DNA of 64,000 nt from Vibrio sp. DW001 (GTDB lineage: Bacteria > Pseudomonadota > Gammaproteobacteria > Enterobacterales > Vibrionaceae). The notes under the pieces are model-generated. The model did no database searches, was not told the origin of the DNA, and saw nothing but the letters and a program-made list of their open reading frames with translations. Shown here piece by piece: positions 25,899 through 35,099 of this stretch; the first letter of the stretch is position 1; every line of letters begins with the position of its first letter. Position numbers and translations under genes: made by a program. The DNA lies in assembly GCF_029016285.1 (NCBI RefSeq), contig NZ_CP091976.1, positions 1,364,001 to 1,428,000 of the forward strand, in the 5' to 3' direction.

Positions 25899-26972
25899 CT
25901 ATTTTGCTACTTGTACACGTTGGCCAGGCACCACTTTATGAAGTCCAGTAGTGATGACTTCGTCTCCGTCAGATATGGGGCCTTGCACATAAACAGACTG
26001 GTTGTTAGCAAAGAGTACTTGAACGCTTTTTCGGCCAACGATATTCTGTTCATCAAGAGTGAAGATATTCCATGTGCCTCTAATACCGTCAATCAAGGCG
26101 GTATTAGGTAACCAATACCCGCTCTTGACGTATTCCTTTTTATAAGACAGGTAGGCAAGCTCACCATCTAGAATTTCGGAGTCCGTTTGGTCCAATAAAA
26201 ATCGTAGGCTTACATTTCTTGAATTGGAGTCGATGTTAGAACCTTGAGAAATTAGTGTTGCCTCGTGCTCTATATCCCCAACTCGAATGACATAATGATC
26301 TTGGGCTTCAATTTTTCTTATGTCGCTTACGTGAATACCAATAAGCGCTTCTTTGTTTGAGTCAGATAACAGTTCAAACGTTGCGTCACCTACAGACACA
26401 ACATCGCCTAATGAAACAAAACGCTTACTCACTATTCCTGAATAAGGGGCATTTATTGTGGATTTTTGATGTTTTAGTTTATTTGTACTGATAGTGGCAT
26501 TTATTCTTAATGCATTTGCTTCTAGAGCTTCTTTTTGGCTGATAAGTAAGTCGATTTCAGACTCAGAACTGAATCCCTTCTTTTTTAATGAGTATTGTCT
26601 TTTAAGATTTGCATTGGTTAGTTTTTGTTGTGCTTTGATTTCCTTCATTTGAGCGTCAAGTTGCTTAAGTTCTGTCAGTAACAGCTTAATGTCTAACCTA
26701 ACTAAAGGTTGTCCTTTCTCCACAACCTCGCCCACATCAACATGTATTTCTGATATTTTTCCAGAAAGTTCAAATCCCAGATTTGATTTCTGACCGGCTT
26801 GTATAGAACCGACATATTCCCGTGTCACGGTGTAGCTTTGGCTCTCCGAGATAAGCTGAGATTCAACGGTAAGGCGTTGTTTGGGCTTTTGTACTGCCAC
26901 AGTAGGATCAGAGCATGCAGATAAAAAAAATACGGCGGAGACAATCGCGGTATTCAGAATGGGGAAAGACAT
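25899..26972 (-). CDS. RND efflux periplasmic adaptor (lipoprotein)
   Basis: A 357-residue membrane fusion protein. Start set at 26972 (MSFPILNTAI), because the signal peptide then runs directly to lipobox LSAC (C20) and AGG lies upstream. The longer frame would enter the operator. Domains: barrel-sandwich halves (GFELSGKISEIHVDVGEVVEKGQPLVRLD, about 60-90; INAPYSGIVSKRFVSLGDVV, about 180), a coiled-coil hairpin between, then beta-barrel and membrane-proximal domains. First gene of the unit with the RND permease. Two palindromes (27011-27033; 27052-27074) and a divergent TetR gene indicate repression. Confidence 0.9.
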   Translation of the reverse strand: MSFPILNTAIVSAVFFLSACSDPTVAVQKPKQRLTVESQLISESQSYTVTREYVGSIQAGQKSNLGFELSGKISEIHVDVGEVVEKGQPLVRLDIKLLLTELKQLDAQMKEIKAQQKLTNANLKRQYSLKKKGFSSESEIDLLISQKEALEANALRINATISTNKLKHQKSTINAPYSGIVSKRFVSLGDVVSVGDATFELLSDSNKEALIGIHVSDIRKIEAQDHYVIRVGDIEHEATLISQGSNIDSNSRNVSLRFLLDQTDSEILDGELAYLSYKKEYVKSGYWLPNTALIDGIRGTWNIFTLDEQNIVGRKSVQVLFANNQSVYVQGPISDGDEVITTGLHKVVPGQRVQVAK

Positions 26973-27010
26973 AAAAGAGACCTTTAATGTAGTGAACGCA
27001 TTTAGAGTTA

Positions 27011-27033
27011 ATGGACTAGACCGTCTAGTCCAT
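27011..27033. promoter_or_regulatory. Perfect TetR operator of the RND locus
   Basis: Half-site ATGGACTAGAC is repeated as an exact inverted copy around one central base (11+1+11). It lies 39 bp before the RND adaptor start. Together with the second site 41 bp away it sits between the divergent TetR and efflux genes. Confidence 0.85.
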
Positions 27034-27051
27034 TTTTTCATTAAACACGAT

Positions 27052-27074
27052 ATGGACTAGACTGTCCAGTTTGA
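27052..27074. promoter_or_regulatory. Second, weaker TetR operator of the RND locus
   Basis: The left half ATGGACTAGAC is identical to the first operator. The right half (GTCCAGTTTGA) matches its partner at about six positions. Start-to-start spacing from the first site is 41 bp, about four helical turns, so both can be bound on one face. It lies 46 bp before the TetR start. Confidence 0.7.
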
Positions 27075-27119
27075 TTTCGGTATTATTTGATCATTCGACG
27101 ATTCAACCTCTCGGTATTT

Positions 27120-27722
27120 ATGTCCAGCTCTAGTGAAACGAAAAGAGAAAAAATCTTAAAAGCGGCAATCCAACTATTTGGTCAACAAGGGTATAGCGCA
27201 AGCATGGAGAGCGTAGCTAAGCTTGCTGATGTATCTAAACAGACGGTTTATTCTCATTTTAAAAATAAAGACGTACTGTTTGAAACCTGTATGAGAGATA
27301 AATGTCAGGAGTATCAAATCAATAAGGTAGTTTTTGACAATAAAGCGCCAATTGATGAGGTGTTGCTTCGATTTGCTCAAGGTTTTCAAGAAACATTGCT
27401 CAACCCGGGTGCGCTTTACACCTACCGAAACGCTGTTAGCCAAATAGATACTCATCCTGAGTTTGCAGCGACGTATTTGAGCTTCGGTCCAGAAAAAACC
27501 AACGAATGCCTACAAGATTATCTTCTAGAGAAAGAAAAAGAGGGGATCATCAAGCTCCATGGTTCATGTGAGGATGCAGCAATACAACTCCTTTTAATGC
27601 TGCATGGTAAAGTGGTTTATTGGCGTTATCTAGGCGCTGATACAGGTGAGACAGAAGCGCAACGTGTTACGTATTTGAAAAGCTGTATTGATATGTTTTT
27701 GAGCTATGTCCGAATTAAATAG
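27120..27722 (+). CDS. TetR-family repressor of the RND efflux genes
   Basis: A 200-residue regulator. ATG at 27120 (MSSSSETKRE) is used because it places the HTH at residues 8-52 (KILKAAIQLFGQQGYSASMESVAKLADVSKQTVYSHFKNK), as is usual for the family. The C-terminal helical domain is of the TetR_C_14/AefR-like type (GALYTYRNAVSQIDTHPEFAATY). It is divergent from the adaptor-permease unit across 147 bp that carry two operators sharing one half-site, so it probably represses both directions and is released by an efflux substrate. Confidence 0.9.
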   Translation: MSSSSETKREKILKAAIQLFGQQGYSASMESVAKLADVSKQTVYSHFKNKDVLFETCMRDKCQEYQINKVVFDNKAPIDEVLLRFAQGFQETLLNPGALYTYRNAVSQIDTHPEFAATYLSFGPEKTNECLQDYLLEKEKEGIIKLHGSCEDAAIQLLLMLHGKVVYWRYLGADTGETEAQRVTYLKSCIDMFLSYVRIK

Positions 27723-27748
27723 CAAGGCAGGTTTCCCCGCATTGTTAT

Positions 27749-28981
27749 TTAAGCCGATGGTATATCCTCCATCGCTATATCTTTATCTGTATCTATCCAC
27801 CAAGTAAGGATCAATGTACTTAGCCCCGCTAAACCAAAACTGATCACGAGTGGAAATACTGAACCATCAAAAAAGGCGCCAATTGCAAATGCGAGCAAAG
27901 CGGAAATTATGGTGGAGACCGAACCAACAATTGCCGAGCCTAATCCCGCTGACTCACCCAAAGGCTCCATGGCGAGGGCGTTGATATTACCAAATATCAT
28001 CGCGAGGCTGAAGAAAGTAGCCAGCATGTAAAGGGTGGTTAAGGCTAACGGTGGGTATCCGCCAAAGTTGATGGTAACAACAACGAACAGAGCAGCAATC
28101 ATGCTGATAGCAATAAGTGCAATGCGGACAATGTAACGCATTCCATACTTCATGACATTCTTGCCATTGACGTAAGATGAGACTCCAAAGGCAAGCGTTA
28201 GCCCAGCAAAATAGAGTGGGAACCATTGGCCTAGTTGGTATGTTTCGGTAAATAGTTGGGAAGCCGAACTCAAATAGAACACAAATGGACCCGAAATGAT
28301 GCCTGCCGAAATTGTATAGCCAATAGATCGACGATTTTTAAAAATAGAACCGATAGCGGTCAACATTGCGGATGCGGAGAACTTAGCTCTATTTTCTGCT
28401 TTTAGCGTTTCCTCCTGTCGAATCAGATACCAACTGAGCGAAATCAATCCCACGAGAAGAATAGCGAAGAAGATACTTTGCCAATTAGCCAACGTTAAAA
28501 TTAACTGACCAAACAGGGGGGCAAGCATAGGGACAAGAACAAAAATCATCATAATAAATGACATAACTCTGGCCATTGCACGCCCTTGATATAGATCTCG
28601 AATAATGGCAACAGAGATAACCCTTGGGGCTGCAATACCGAATCCTTGTAAGAAACGGCTAAAAACCATCGTGTCATGATCCGTCGCGGTCATTGCCATG
28701 ATACTTCCGACAATGAATACGCTATACCCAGCAACAATAGAAAGGCGCCTACCTATTGAATCTGAAAGTGGCCCAAACAAGAGTTGGCCTAAGGCTAAAC
28801 CGACGAAAACGGCGACGATAAAATGTTGAGCGTCTTTTGGGCTAGGTGAATGTAATTCAACCGCGATAACTTGTAGTGCGGGTAATATCGCGTCGATAGA
28901 TAAGGCAACAATGGACATCATTAATGCCATCATTATGATGAATTCATTGAAAGGTAGTTCTTTTCTTTGGTACTGCTTCAT
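27749..28981 (-). CDS. Bcr/CflA-type MFS drug exporter
   Basis: A 410-residue 12-helix major-facilitator protein. Motif A lies between helices 2 and 3 (GQLLFGPLSDSIGRRLSIVAGY). The helix-1 pattern SIDAILPALQVIAVEL and the Arg after helix 4 (GIAAPRVISVAIIRDLYQGRAMARVMS) are typical of the DHA1 Bcr/CflA subfamily that exports bicyclomycin, sulphonamides or cysteine-like compounds. It converges with the TetR gene and has its own upstream region. There is no adjacent regulator. Confidence 0.9.
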   Translation of the reverse strand: MKQYQRKELPFNEFIIMMALMMSIVALSIDAILPALQVIAVELHSPSPKDAQHFIVAVFVGLALGQLLFGPLSDSIGRRLSIVAGYSVFIVGSIMAMTATDHDTMVFSRFLQGFGIAAPRVISVAIIRDLYQGRAMARVMSFIMMIFVLVPMLAPLFGQLILTLANWQSIFFAILLVGLISLSWYLIRQEETLKAENRAKFSASAMLTAIGSIFKNRRSIGYTISAGIISGPFVFYLSSASQLFTETYQLGQWFPLYFAGLTLAFGVSSYVNGKNVMKYGMRYIVRIALIAISMIAALFVVVTINFGGYPPLALTTLYMLATFFSLAMIFGNINALAMEPLGESAGLGSAIVGSVSTIISALLAFAIGAFFDGSVFPLVISFGLAGLSTLILTWWIDTDKDIAMEDIPSA

Positions 28982-29177
28982 GTGAAGACTCTCGTAATTA
29001 TTTGAAATTTTAATTTTTATCTTTAGTGAAGATGGATTGACTGTAATCTAACCGCTATTTCGTTTGTCAAAGCCACCGTTCACTTTATGCTGAGAGTCTA
29101 GTAGTTAAAGCTAACTTTAAGTCAAGATTTTCCTTTTATGAATATCACCATTTTAAATTACAGGAAACAGGTTTCCC

Positions 29178-29822
29178 TTATTCTTGAGCAAGTTCCGTTA
29201 ATACCTGTTTAAAAGTGTCTACTGGGTGGGCACCACTGAGGGCGCTGGTTCGATTGAATACAACCGTTGGTACGCTAGTAACACCAAGTTGAGTCCAGTA
29301 ATTTTCGGCTATCCGAACTTCATCACGATGTTCCTTATCATCCAAACGACGGATGGCTTCAGTCCCATTAAGCCCAATACTGTTAAGTTCTTCCACTAGG
29401 ATGCTTCTATTTGATACGTCTTTCTGCTCGGTAAAAAAAGCGCTGAAAAGGCGTAATTTGAGTTCTGTTTGCTTGCCCATTTCTTTAGCGTACTCAAGCA
29501 AGATATGTGCTTCAAAAGTATTAACCATCTTCATGTCATCAAAATACTTGAACTCAAAGCCGTGTGCGGCACCTTGCATAGTGATGTTTTCGCGTGCGCG
29601 TGCACTATCTTCTGCTGACGAGCCGTATTTTCTTGCGATATGTTCTTTCAGACCTTCGCCTTCTGCCGGCATATCTGGATTGAGTTCGAAAGGTTGCCAC
29701 TCTATCTCTACTTGATCTTGCATACCTAATTCATCAATCGCGGCCTTTAGGTGTTGATAGCCTACGATGCACCAAGGACATACTACATCTGAGACAATAT
29801 CTAGCTTTATTTTCTTTTTCAT
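29178..29822 (-). CDS. FrnE-like DsbA-family oxidoreductase
   Basis: A 214-residue cytoplasmic thiol-disulfide oxidoreductase of the FrnE/DsbA-like family, with no signal peptide. Start at 29822, with AAGGTAAGAAG upstream. The active site CPWC is at residues 15-18 (DIVSDVVCPWCIVGYQ). The cis-Pro loop is GVTSVPTVVFN near 178, with the helical insertion between. Relatives protect against oxidative and electrophile stress. A palindrome at 29890-29903 matches the TetR operator at 8.9 kb and the one before yghU, so the three genes probably form one regulon. Confidence 0.88.
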   Translation of the reverse strand: MKKKIKLDIVSDVVCPWCIVGYQHLKAAIDELGMQDQVEIEWQPFELNPDMPAEGEGLKEHIARKYGSSAEDSARARENITMQGAAHGFEFKYFDDMKMVNTFEAHILLEYAKEMGKQTELKLRLFSAFFTEQKDVSNRSILVEELNSIGLNGTEAIRRLDDKEHRDEVRIAENYWTQLGVTSVPTVVFNRTSALSGAHPVDTFKQVLTELAQE

Positions 29823-29889
29823 CTTCTTACCTTTATCCCGTTTCAGGATGGGTGACTTGAGTGAGTCGACCACCACGCGCTCATTTGAT

Positions 29890-29903
29890 TGAACGACTGT
29901 TCA
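29890..29903. promoter_or_regulatory. Palindromic TetR operator, site 3 (upstream of FrnE-like gene)
   Basis: TGAACGACTGTTCA differs by one base from the perfect operator core at 8946-8959 and lies 68 bp upstream of the oxidoreductase start. Confidence 0.65.
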
Positions 29904-29967
29904 TTAAGGATAATACACCTAAAATGAAGGTGTGAGAAGTCGATTGAAGAATTAGTTTTTGCGGCTT

Positions 29968-31023
29968 TTATTCATCCGAGATAGTAAGCACTATTTTACC
30001 AACGTGTTGCTTTTTCAAAAACTCTACTTGAGCGATATTTATATCGGTAAGCGGGAATGTTTTTGCAACAAGAGGAACAATTTTCCCGCGCTCAATCTGA
30101 TTAATCAAATTTTTGAACACATGAGGGGCCAAAACGGTACAACCAAAGAAACTCAAATCCTTTAAATATAAGGTTCTCACGTCAAGGTTGACATGTGCTC
30201 CCGCAATAGCGCCTGAAACAGCGTAACGTCCACATGGGCGCAATACCTCTAAGTATTGCGGCCACTGTTTACCCGCGACTAAATCGATAATGACATCGAC
30301 ACTGTTTTCACCGAGGATCGCGATTAAATCGGCATTACGTGCAATCACTTTATCGGCTCCAATATCGAGCAATTGCTGATTTTTACTCGGGCTTGTCATG
30401 GCAATAACGTAAGCACCTCGAGCTTTAGCTAATTGAATCGCTGCGGAACCAACGCCTCCGGAAGCACCTGAAATTAGAACAGTATCAGCCTGATTGACGT
30501 TAGCGCGCGTAAGCATGTTTTCCGCGGTGGAGTAGGAGCAAGGGAATGAAGCAAGCTCGTTGTCTGTTAAAGAAGTCTCTATGCGGTAAGCGTGCTTTGC
30601 GGAGACAGCAATATATTCAGCGAAACCACCATCACATTCAGAGCCCAAATACCAGGGTGGGGTGCGCGTCTGTCCCTTTACTTCACTAAGACATGGCTCT
30701 ATAAGAACCCGTTCACCGATTCGTTTCGTATCGACTTTCTCACCAACGGCGACTATTTTACCGCAGACATCAGCGCCTTGTATTCGAGGGAAGGACAACG
30801 CGTTACCAGACCAACTGGCTTTATTGTCTAGTGCTTCATTTTTTGCGTACCAACCAATTCGAGTATTGATGTCGGTATTATTCACGCCCGCGGCAGAAAC
30901 ACGGATAAGAACCTCATTATCAGATGGAGTCGGAACAACAATGTCGTTACGACATTGAAGCATTTCAGACTCTCCGTAAGCAATAAGTTGAATACCTTTC
31001 ATTTGTTTTGGAATCGTTGTCAT
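29968..31023 (-). CDS. Zinc-independent MDR alcohol dehydrogenase / quinone oxidoreductase
   Basis: A 351-residue NAD(P)H-dependent medium-chain reductase. The N-terminal GroES-like fold (NEVLIRVSAAGVNNTDINTRIGWY, about 37-60) and nucleotide-binding Rossmann motif (SGASGGVGSAAIQLAKARGA, about 190) are clear. The structural-zinc Cys cluster is missing, which points to the quinone oxidoreductase/enone reductase side of the family. It lies 51 bp behind a TetR gene on the same strand and shares its promoter, so it probably removes a reactive carbonyl or quinone that the regulator senses. Confidence 0.85.
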   Translation of the reverse strand: MTTIPKQMKGIQLIAYGESEMLQCRNDIVVPTPSDNEVLIRVSAAGVNNTDINTRIGWYAKNEALDNKASWSGNALSFPRIQGADVCGKIVAVGEKVDTKRIGERVLIEPCLSEVKGQTRTPPWYLGSECDGGFAEYIAVSAKHAYRIETSLTDNELASFPCSYSTAENMLTRANVNQADTVLISGASGGVGSAAIQLAKARGAYVIAMTSPSKNQQLLDIGADKVIARNADLIAILGENSVDVIIDLVAGKQWPQYLEVLRPCGRYAVSGAIAGAHVNLDVRTLYLKDLSFFGCTVLAPHVFKNLINQIERGKIVPLVAKTFPLTDINIAQVEFLKKQHVGKIVLTISDE

Positions 31024-31074
31024 TAATGGTTACCTCTATCTACATTTACGTCGGTTTTATTCAATTTCTATCGG

Positions 31075-31584
31075 CTATTTAAGCATATGGGCGGCGGCCT
31101 TTTTTGCCGCAGTAATAGCGTCATGTCCTATTACTGGCCATGCGCTTGAAACTCCTTCATGGAGTAAATATAGGATAGTGGCTAGCTCTGCATTTTCACT
31201 CTGGTGAGCAAAAATATGTTGAACATCGAGCTTGTATTTTTTCACTGCTTGATTGATTAGTGAGTTATTCGGGAAAGCGGCGATGGCATTCATCGATAGG
31301 CAACCATTTGGGGCGCTTTTTGTCATCCATTGTTCAAGCTTATCGAAGATACAAAGGATAGACTCGGTGCTATCTGTGGGTAAGTTGTTCGCTAAGATCG
31401 TTAGATACCGCTGGTGGCGATATTCGAGTGCGCCCACAATCATGGCTTCTTTTGATGGGTAATATCGGTAAAGAGTACGTAAGCTTACGTTACACGCTGT
31501 TTTTAACTGTGCGACACTTGGCTCGGCGAAACCATGTCGACTGAAAGCCTCTTCTAGGCTGGCGGCTATTTGATCTTTAGTCAT
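31075..31584 (-). CDS. TetR/AcrR-family regulator of the MDR gene
   Basis: A 169-residue regulator, start at 31584 (MTKDQIAASLEEAF). HTH at about residues 8-52 (FAEPSVAQLKTACNVSLRTLYRYYPSKEAMIVGAL) and a short helical ligand domain with a single-cysteine LSMNAIAAFPN segment. A 27-bp perfect inverted repeat begins 20 bp upstream, and each arm is itself a near-palindrome, so it almost certainly autoregulates together with the dehydrogenase gene downstream. Its ligand is unknown, probably a reactive aldehyde or quinone. Confidence 0.87.
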   Translation of the reverse strand: MTKDQIAASLEEAFSRHGFAEPSVAQLKTACNVSLRTLYRYYPSKEAMIVGALEYRHQRYLTILANNLPTDSTESILCIFDKLEQWMTKSAPNGCLSMNAIAAFPNNSLINQAVKKYKLDVQHIFAHQSENAELATILYLLHEGVSSAWPVIGHDAITAAKKAAAHMLK

Positions 31585-31603
31585 TGGGTTCTCTGAGTAT
31601 AAT

Positions 31604-31666
31604 ATTGACAAGGTAGAACATTCATTCTACTCAGGCAGGGTAGAATGAATGTTCTACCTTGTCAAT
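31604..31666. promoter_or_regulatory. 27-bp perfect inverted repeat: double TetR operator
   Basis: Two exact 27-bp inverted arms (31604-31630 and 31640-31666) flank a 9-bp spacer. Each arm contains GTAGAACATTCATTCTAC, whose outer six bases are themselves inverted copies. The outer ends carry TTGACA, a -35-like box. It therefore looks like two operator copies in mirror image in front of the TetR-dehydrogenase unit, and may also act as a terminator for the DMT gene read into it. Confidence 0.85.
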
Positions 31667-31690
31667 TAAGATTGAGAACCTGAAAAGGGT

Positions 31691-32563
31691 TTAAGGCATT
31701 ATTAATCTTTTAGCTCGATGGCTCTGAATTAAGGTGTAACCACCAGAACTGACGATAAGTAGGCTACCTAATAGCGTTGTTGTATCAGGCGTTTCAGCGA
31801 ATACAAATACACCAAGGACTAATGCAAACAATAAACGACTATATCGGAAAGGCGCGACGACTGAGACGTCACCAGTGCGCATCGCGATAGTTAATGCATT
31901 ATAAGCGGCAACACCAAACAAGATTGCTCCGACTATTTTGAGCCCAGTAATGAGGTCTATTCGCAGTGGCTCGCCACTATAAACAAACATGGCTAACCCT
32001 GTTGGAATCATGACAAAAAAACCGTAGATGCCTAACTGCGTATTGGACAAAGTGGCGGGTGCAGCACGAGTAGCGAGGTCCCGTCCGGCAAATCCTATCG
32101 TTGCTACAACAGCAAAAATAGAGGCAGTTTCGAACCCTTCGAGGCCAGGTCTAATAATCATTAACACGCCAACCAAACCAACTAAAACAGCCAGCCATCG
32201 TTTCTGTCCAATTTTTTCGCCAAAGAAAAATGCGGCACCTAACATGGCGATTAAAGGTGTCGCTTGTAATATAGCGGAAGCGCTAGAGAGTGTGGTTAAT
32301 GTAATCGCTAATGCGAAAGAGAGCCGGCCAGAAACTTCACAAAAGGCACGGATAATAATGGGGCGGGAAAGAATGGCAGGGTGAAAAATGATTTCTCCCT
32401 TCTTTTTGGTTAACAACGCGAAAATTACTGTTCCGCCTAATCCAAATAGCGCCAATATTAATCCAACGTTAGTGGTACTTGCGGCAGATTTTATCAGCAT
32501 GTCCTCAATGGAAAACGCTGCCATGGCCAGTACCATAAAGATACTGCCTCGAGTATTGTTCAA
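31691..32563 (-). CDS. DMT-superfamily (EamA) permease
   Basis: A 290-residue inner-membrane protein with ten helices as two EamA repeats (about 5-140 and 150-285). The conserved end of the first repeat is LQATPLIAMLGAAFFFGEKIGQKRWLAVLVGLVGVLMI, and that of the second is FRYSRLLFALVLGVFVFAETPDTTTLLGSLLIVSSG. Such proteins export amino acids or small metabolites or import S-adenosylmethionine; nothing here fixes the substrate. It lies upstream of the large inverted repeat and has a separate promoter region of about 280 bp before it. Confidence 0.87.
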   Translation of the reverse strand: MNNTRGSIFMVLAMAAFSIEDMLIKSAASTTNVGLILALFGLGGTVIFALLTKKKGEIIFHPAILSRPIIIRAFCEVSGRLSFALAITLTTLSSASAILQATPLIAMLGAAFFFGEKIGQKRWLAVLVGLVGVLMIIRPGLEGFETASIFAVVATIGFAGRDLATRAAPATLSNTQLGIYGFFVMIPTGLAMFVYSGEPLRIDLITGLKIVGAILFGVAAYNALTIAMRTGDVSVVAPFRYSRLLFALVLGVFVFAETPDTTTLLGSLLIVSSGGYTLIQSHRAKRLIMP

Positions 32564-32780
32564 ATACGTGCTCCTATTCCTCCTTGAATTCTCGCACTAG
32601 CATAACCTAAGCGATAAGGATCAATAACCCCGCGTTGTCTTTTTTCTTAAATACTGATGCAAATTTAACGGACACCATGGCTACCGAATGGCCTAAGTCG
32701 TGCTTTATTGCGCTTACTCGATAAAAATTATCAAGGACACATTGCTTAATGTATACACTATTAAATGCAAGAAAGTTAGC

Positions 32781-32810
32781 AGTGGACAACCCTGTATCGG
32801 CCTGTCCACT
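32781..32810 (-). terminator. Hairpin after the chemoreceptor gene
   Basis: AGTGGACA pairs perfectly with TGTCCACT around a 14-nt loop, 40 bp past the chemoreceptor stop. No T run follows, so termination is possible rather than certain. An A/T tract (32834-32854) overlaps the stop codon. Confidence 0.4.
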
Positions 32811-32850
32811 GAGAGAGTAGAGTCTTTAAGTGGCTAATTTTTTTAAAAAA

Positions 32851-34806
32851 TTAGGTTTTGAACTTTGAGACCAAAGAGGTAAGTTGTGTGGCCACTTCGC
32901 CAAGTCGCACTGAATTTAGTCTCGCGTTGTTGGATATCTCATGCACGACAGAAGCATCGGTATGTATTTGGTGGATGTGGCTATTAATATCTTCAACCAC
33001 CTGATGCTGCTCTTCTGTCGCGGTGGCGATTTGAATGTTCATATCTCTGATTACTTCGACTGCGGTGGAGATTCCCTCGAAATTACCATGGACAGATGCG
33101 GTAATATCCACCGTCTCTTGTGAGGCGGCAAGGCTATGCTTAATCTGAGTTGATGCTCCCTGTGTGCGCATTTGTAATCGCTGAACTAAATCGTTGATCT
33201 CTCCCGTCGAATCAGAAGTGCGTTTTGCGAGAACTCTGACTTCATCAGCAACGACGGCAAATCCTCTTCCTTGATCTCCGGCGCGCGCGGCTTCAATTGC
33301 CGCATTGAGGGCAAGTAAGTTTGTTTGTTCGGCAATCGCCTTGATGGTATCCAAGATAGCGGTAATATCCTGACTATCTTGTTCCAGTTCATCTATTGCG
33401 TTTGATGATTGTGTTAATAAGGTCGCTAATTGATTGACACTTGCAACTGCTTTATCGATATGGTCTTGCCCTTCGTTAACGAGCTGTTGTCCTTCTTCCG
33501 CAGCCCCAGCGGCTGCATTACAAGAGTTAGCAACTTCGTGCGTCGTCGCTACCATTTCGTTGAAAGCGGTCGACACCATCTCAACGGCTTGGTTTTGGCT
33601 TTCGGCCGTGTCCGCCATATTTTGTGATATTGAGATAGCTCGTTGAGAAGACTGTTCCATCTCTTGACCTGCACTACTTATTTGACCAACAAGGTTTCGA
33701 ATGGCTTCAAGGAATTGGTTAAAATATATTGCGAGCTTGCCAGTCTCATCATTTGAGCGGACTTGAAGCGTATTGGTTAAGTCACCCTCACCTGACGCTA
33801 TGTCGCGCAGACCATTTGAAACGGCAAGCATTGGCTTAGCGATCTGGTTGGCTAATAGTGTGGCACCGGTAATGAGAAGGACGGTTAACAATAAAACGAT
33901 AATGGCAATGACTTGAGTAATACTATTACTGGAATTCATTACTTCGTCTTGGCTGATAAGGCCGACAAATTTCCAACCCAATTTATCGGATGGAAATATA
34001 TTTGCCATGTAGGTTTGACCATTGAGGTCGACTTCCACAAGTCCCGAGTTGGTTTTTTCTAAAAGTTGATAAGCGTCGCCGAGGTCAGAGAGCTGTTTAA
34101 AGTTATTATCTGAATGTCCAGCATCAACCAATATATTGCCAGTCTCTTCAACCAGCATTAGATAGCCTTCTTCACCAAGTTTTATCCGTTTAATCATGTC
34201 GGTTAGCGTCTTCAATGAGACGTCAATTGCGATAACTCCGCCATTTTGGCTATTTTTTGTCGCGTAGCTCAGCGCTGTGCTGAGAATGACAGCATCATCG
34301 GGCTCCCAATAATAAGCTTCACCTCGAACCGTATTTTTTGGGTCGTCCAATGCCGTTTTGTAGAAAGGACGAGAACGTGGATCGTAATTTGCCGGGTTTG
34401 CCCCCATAGGCCACTGAATGAATCCGCCATATTGGGTGCCCATGTAAATATAAGAATAGTCGGGATGAGCACGACCTACATCATTGAACAATGAAAAAAT
34501 TTCGCTCTCAATACCGTCGTTTTTATCCGGCGTCATTGTGGCACTGCTCTGATCGACATAACTGGTAATACTATTATCATCTTGATATAGATTGGCGTGC
34601 TTTGCGAGGTAAGCGATGTTTTCTTCTATGCCTTTAAAATAGACAGAGATGGTGTTATCAACCTGACGCATTTCATTACTGCTGTTATCAATAAAGCTAT
34701 CGATAGCTTGCGTTCTTAAAAGGTTAACAACAAATACGGAAACAATTAATACAGGTAGTATGCTGGCAATAATCAATGCCAATAGTAGTTTCTTTTTTAT
34801 ATTCAT
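32851..34806 (-). CDS. Methyl-accepting chemotaxis protein with dCACHE sensor
   Basis: A 651-residue chemoreceptor. TM1 is at about 7-29, and a periplasmic double-CACHE domain spans about 30-285. It carries YDPRSRPFY and YYWEPDD, close to the amino-acid-binding dCACHE signature (RxRPWY...YxD). TM2 is at about 290-315, HAMP at about 318-370, and the cytoplasmic signalling hairpin has the kinase-contact tip [32 protein letters not shown]. It would steer flagellar rotation through CheA/CheW in response to an amino-acid-like ligand. It reads alone and ends in ...VSKFKT without a CheR/CheB pentapeptide. Confidence 0.93.
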   Translation of the reverse strand: MNIKKKLLLALIIASILPVLIVSVFVVNLLRTQAIDSFIDNSSNEMRQVDNTISVYFKGIEENIAYLAKHANLYQDDNSITSYVDQSSATMTPDKNDGIESEIFSLFNDVGRAHPDYSYIYMGTQYGGFIQWPMGANPANYDPRSRPFYKTALDDPKNTVRGEAYYWEPDDAVILSTALSYATKNSQNGGVIAIDVSLKTLTDMIKRIKLGEEGYLMLVEETGNILVDAGHSDNNFKQLSDLGDAYQLLEKTNSGLVEVDLNGQTYMANIFPSDKLGWKFVGLISQDEVMNSSNSITQVIAIIVLLLTVLLITGATLLANQIAKPMLAVSNGLRDIASGEGDLTNTLQVRSNDETGKLAIYFNQFLEAIRNLVGQISSAGQEMEQSSQRAISISQNMADTAESQNQAVEMVSTAFNEMVATTHEVANSCNAAAGAAEEGQQLVNEGQDHIDKAVASVNQLATLLTQSSNAIDELEQDSQDITAILDTIKAIAEQTNLLALNAAIEAARAGDQGRGFAVVADEVRVLAKRTSDSTGEINDLVQRLQMRTQGASTQIKHSLAASQETVDITASVHGNFEGISTAVEVIRDMNIQIATATEEQHQVVEDINSHIHQIHTDASVVHEISNNARLNSVRLGEVATQLTSLVSKFKT

Positions 34807-34983
34807 TTGGTTGCTCTTTGATCCTATGACTCGATAGTGTCAGCCGCCGCGAATAAAAATAGTCTGTATAAATGTGTATTGTCAGGTTGAGTGGAATTTC
34901 ATCCGTGAGTTTTCTAACTAGGTTAGAGGGTAACTAGTCTTTTATTCGTTTCAATGACTGCGGAAAGTCAATTTCAATAAGAC

Positions 34984-35015
34984 ATCCCCTCTCAAACGTA
35001 TCGTTGAGAGGGGAT
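34984..35015. terminator. Strong 12-bp hairpin after the diaminopropionate lyase operon
   Basis: ATCCCCTCTCAA at 34984-34995 pairs perfectly with TTGAGAGGGGAT at 35004-35015 around an 8-nt loop. It lies 85 bp after the stop of the ammonia-lyase gene (minus strand) and upstream of the chemoreceptor. T runs are short on both sides, so it may end transcription or protect the 3' end. Confidence 0.55.
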
Positions 35016-35099
35016 AGTGATTTTGTCGATTTAACTTAGCGATGCAATCGAGTATTAAGCTTGATAGTCAGCTTAAAATGCTCAACGATGCTTTTTTAG

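Noticed and set aside
32834..32854. Palindromic A/T tract as an intrinsic terminator
   Set aside because: The stem is almost pure A-T with no GC clamp and overlaps the chemoreceptor stop; unlikely to stop polymerase by itself.
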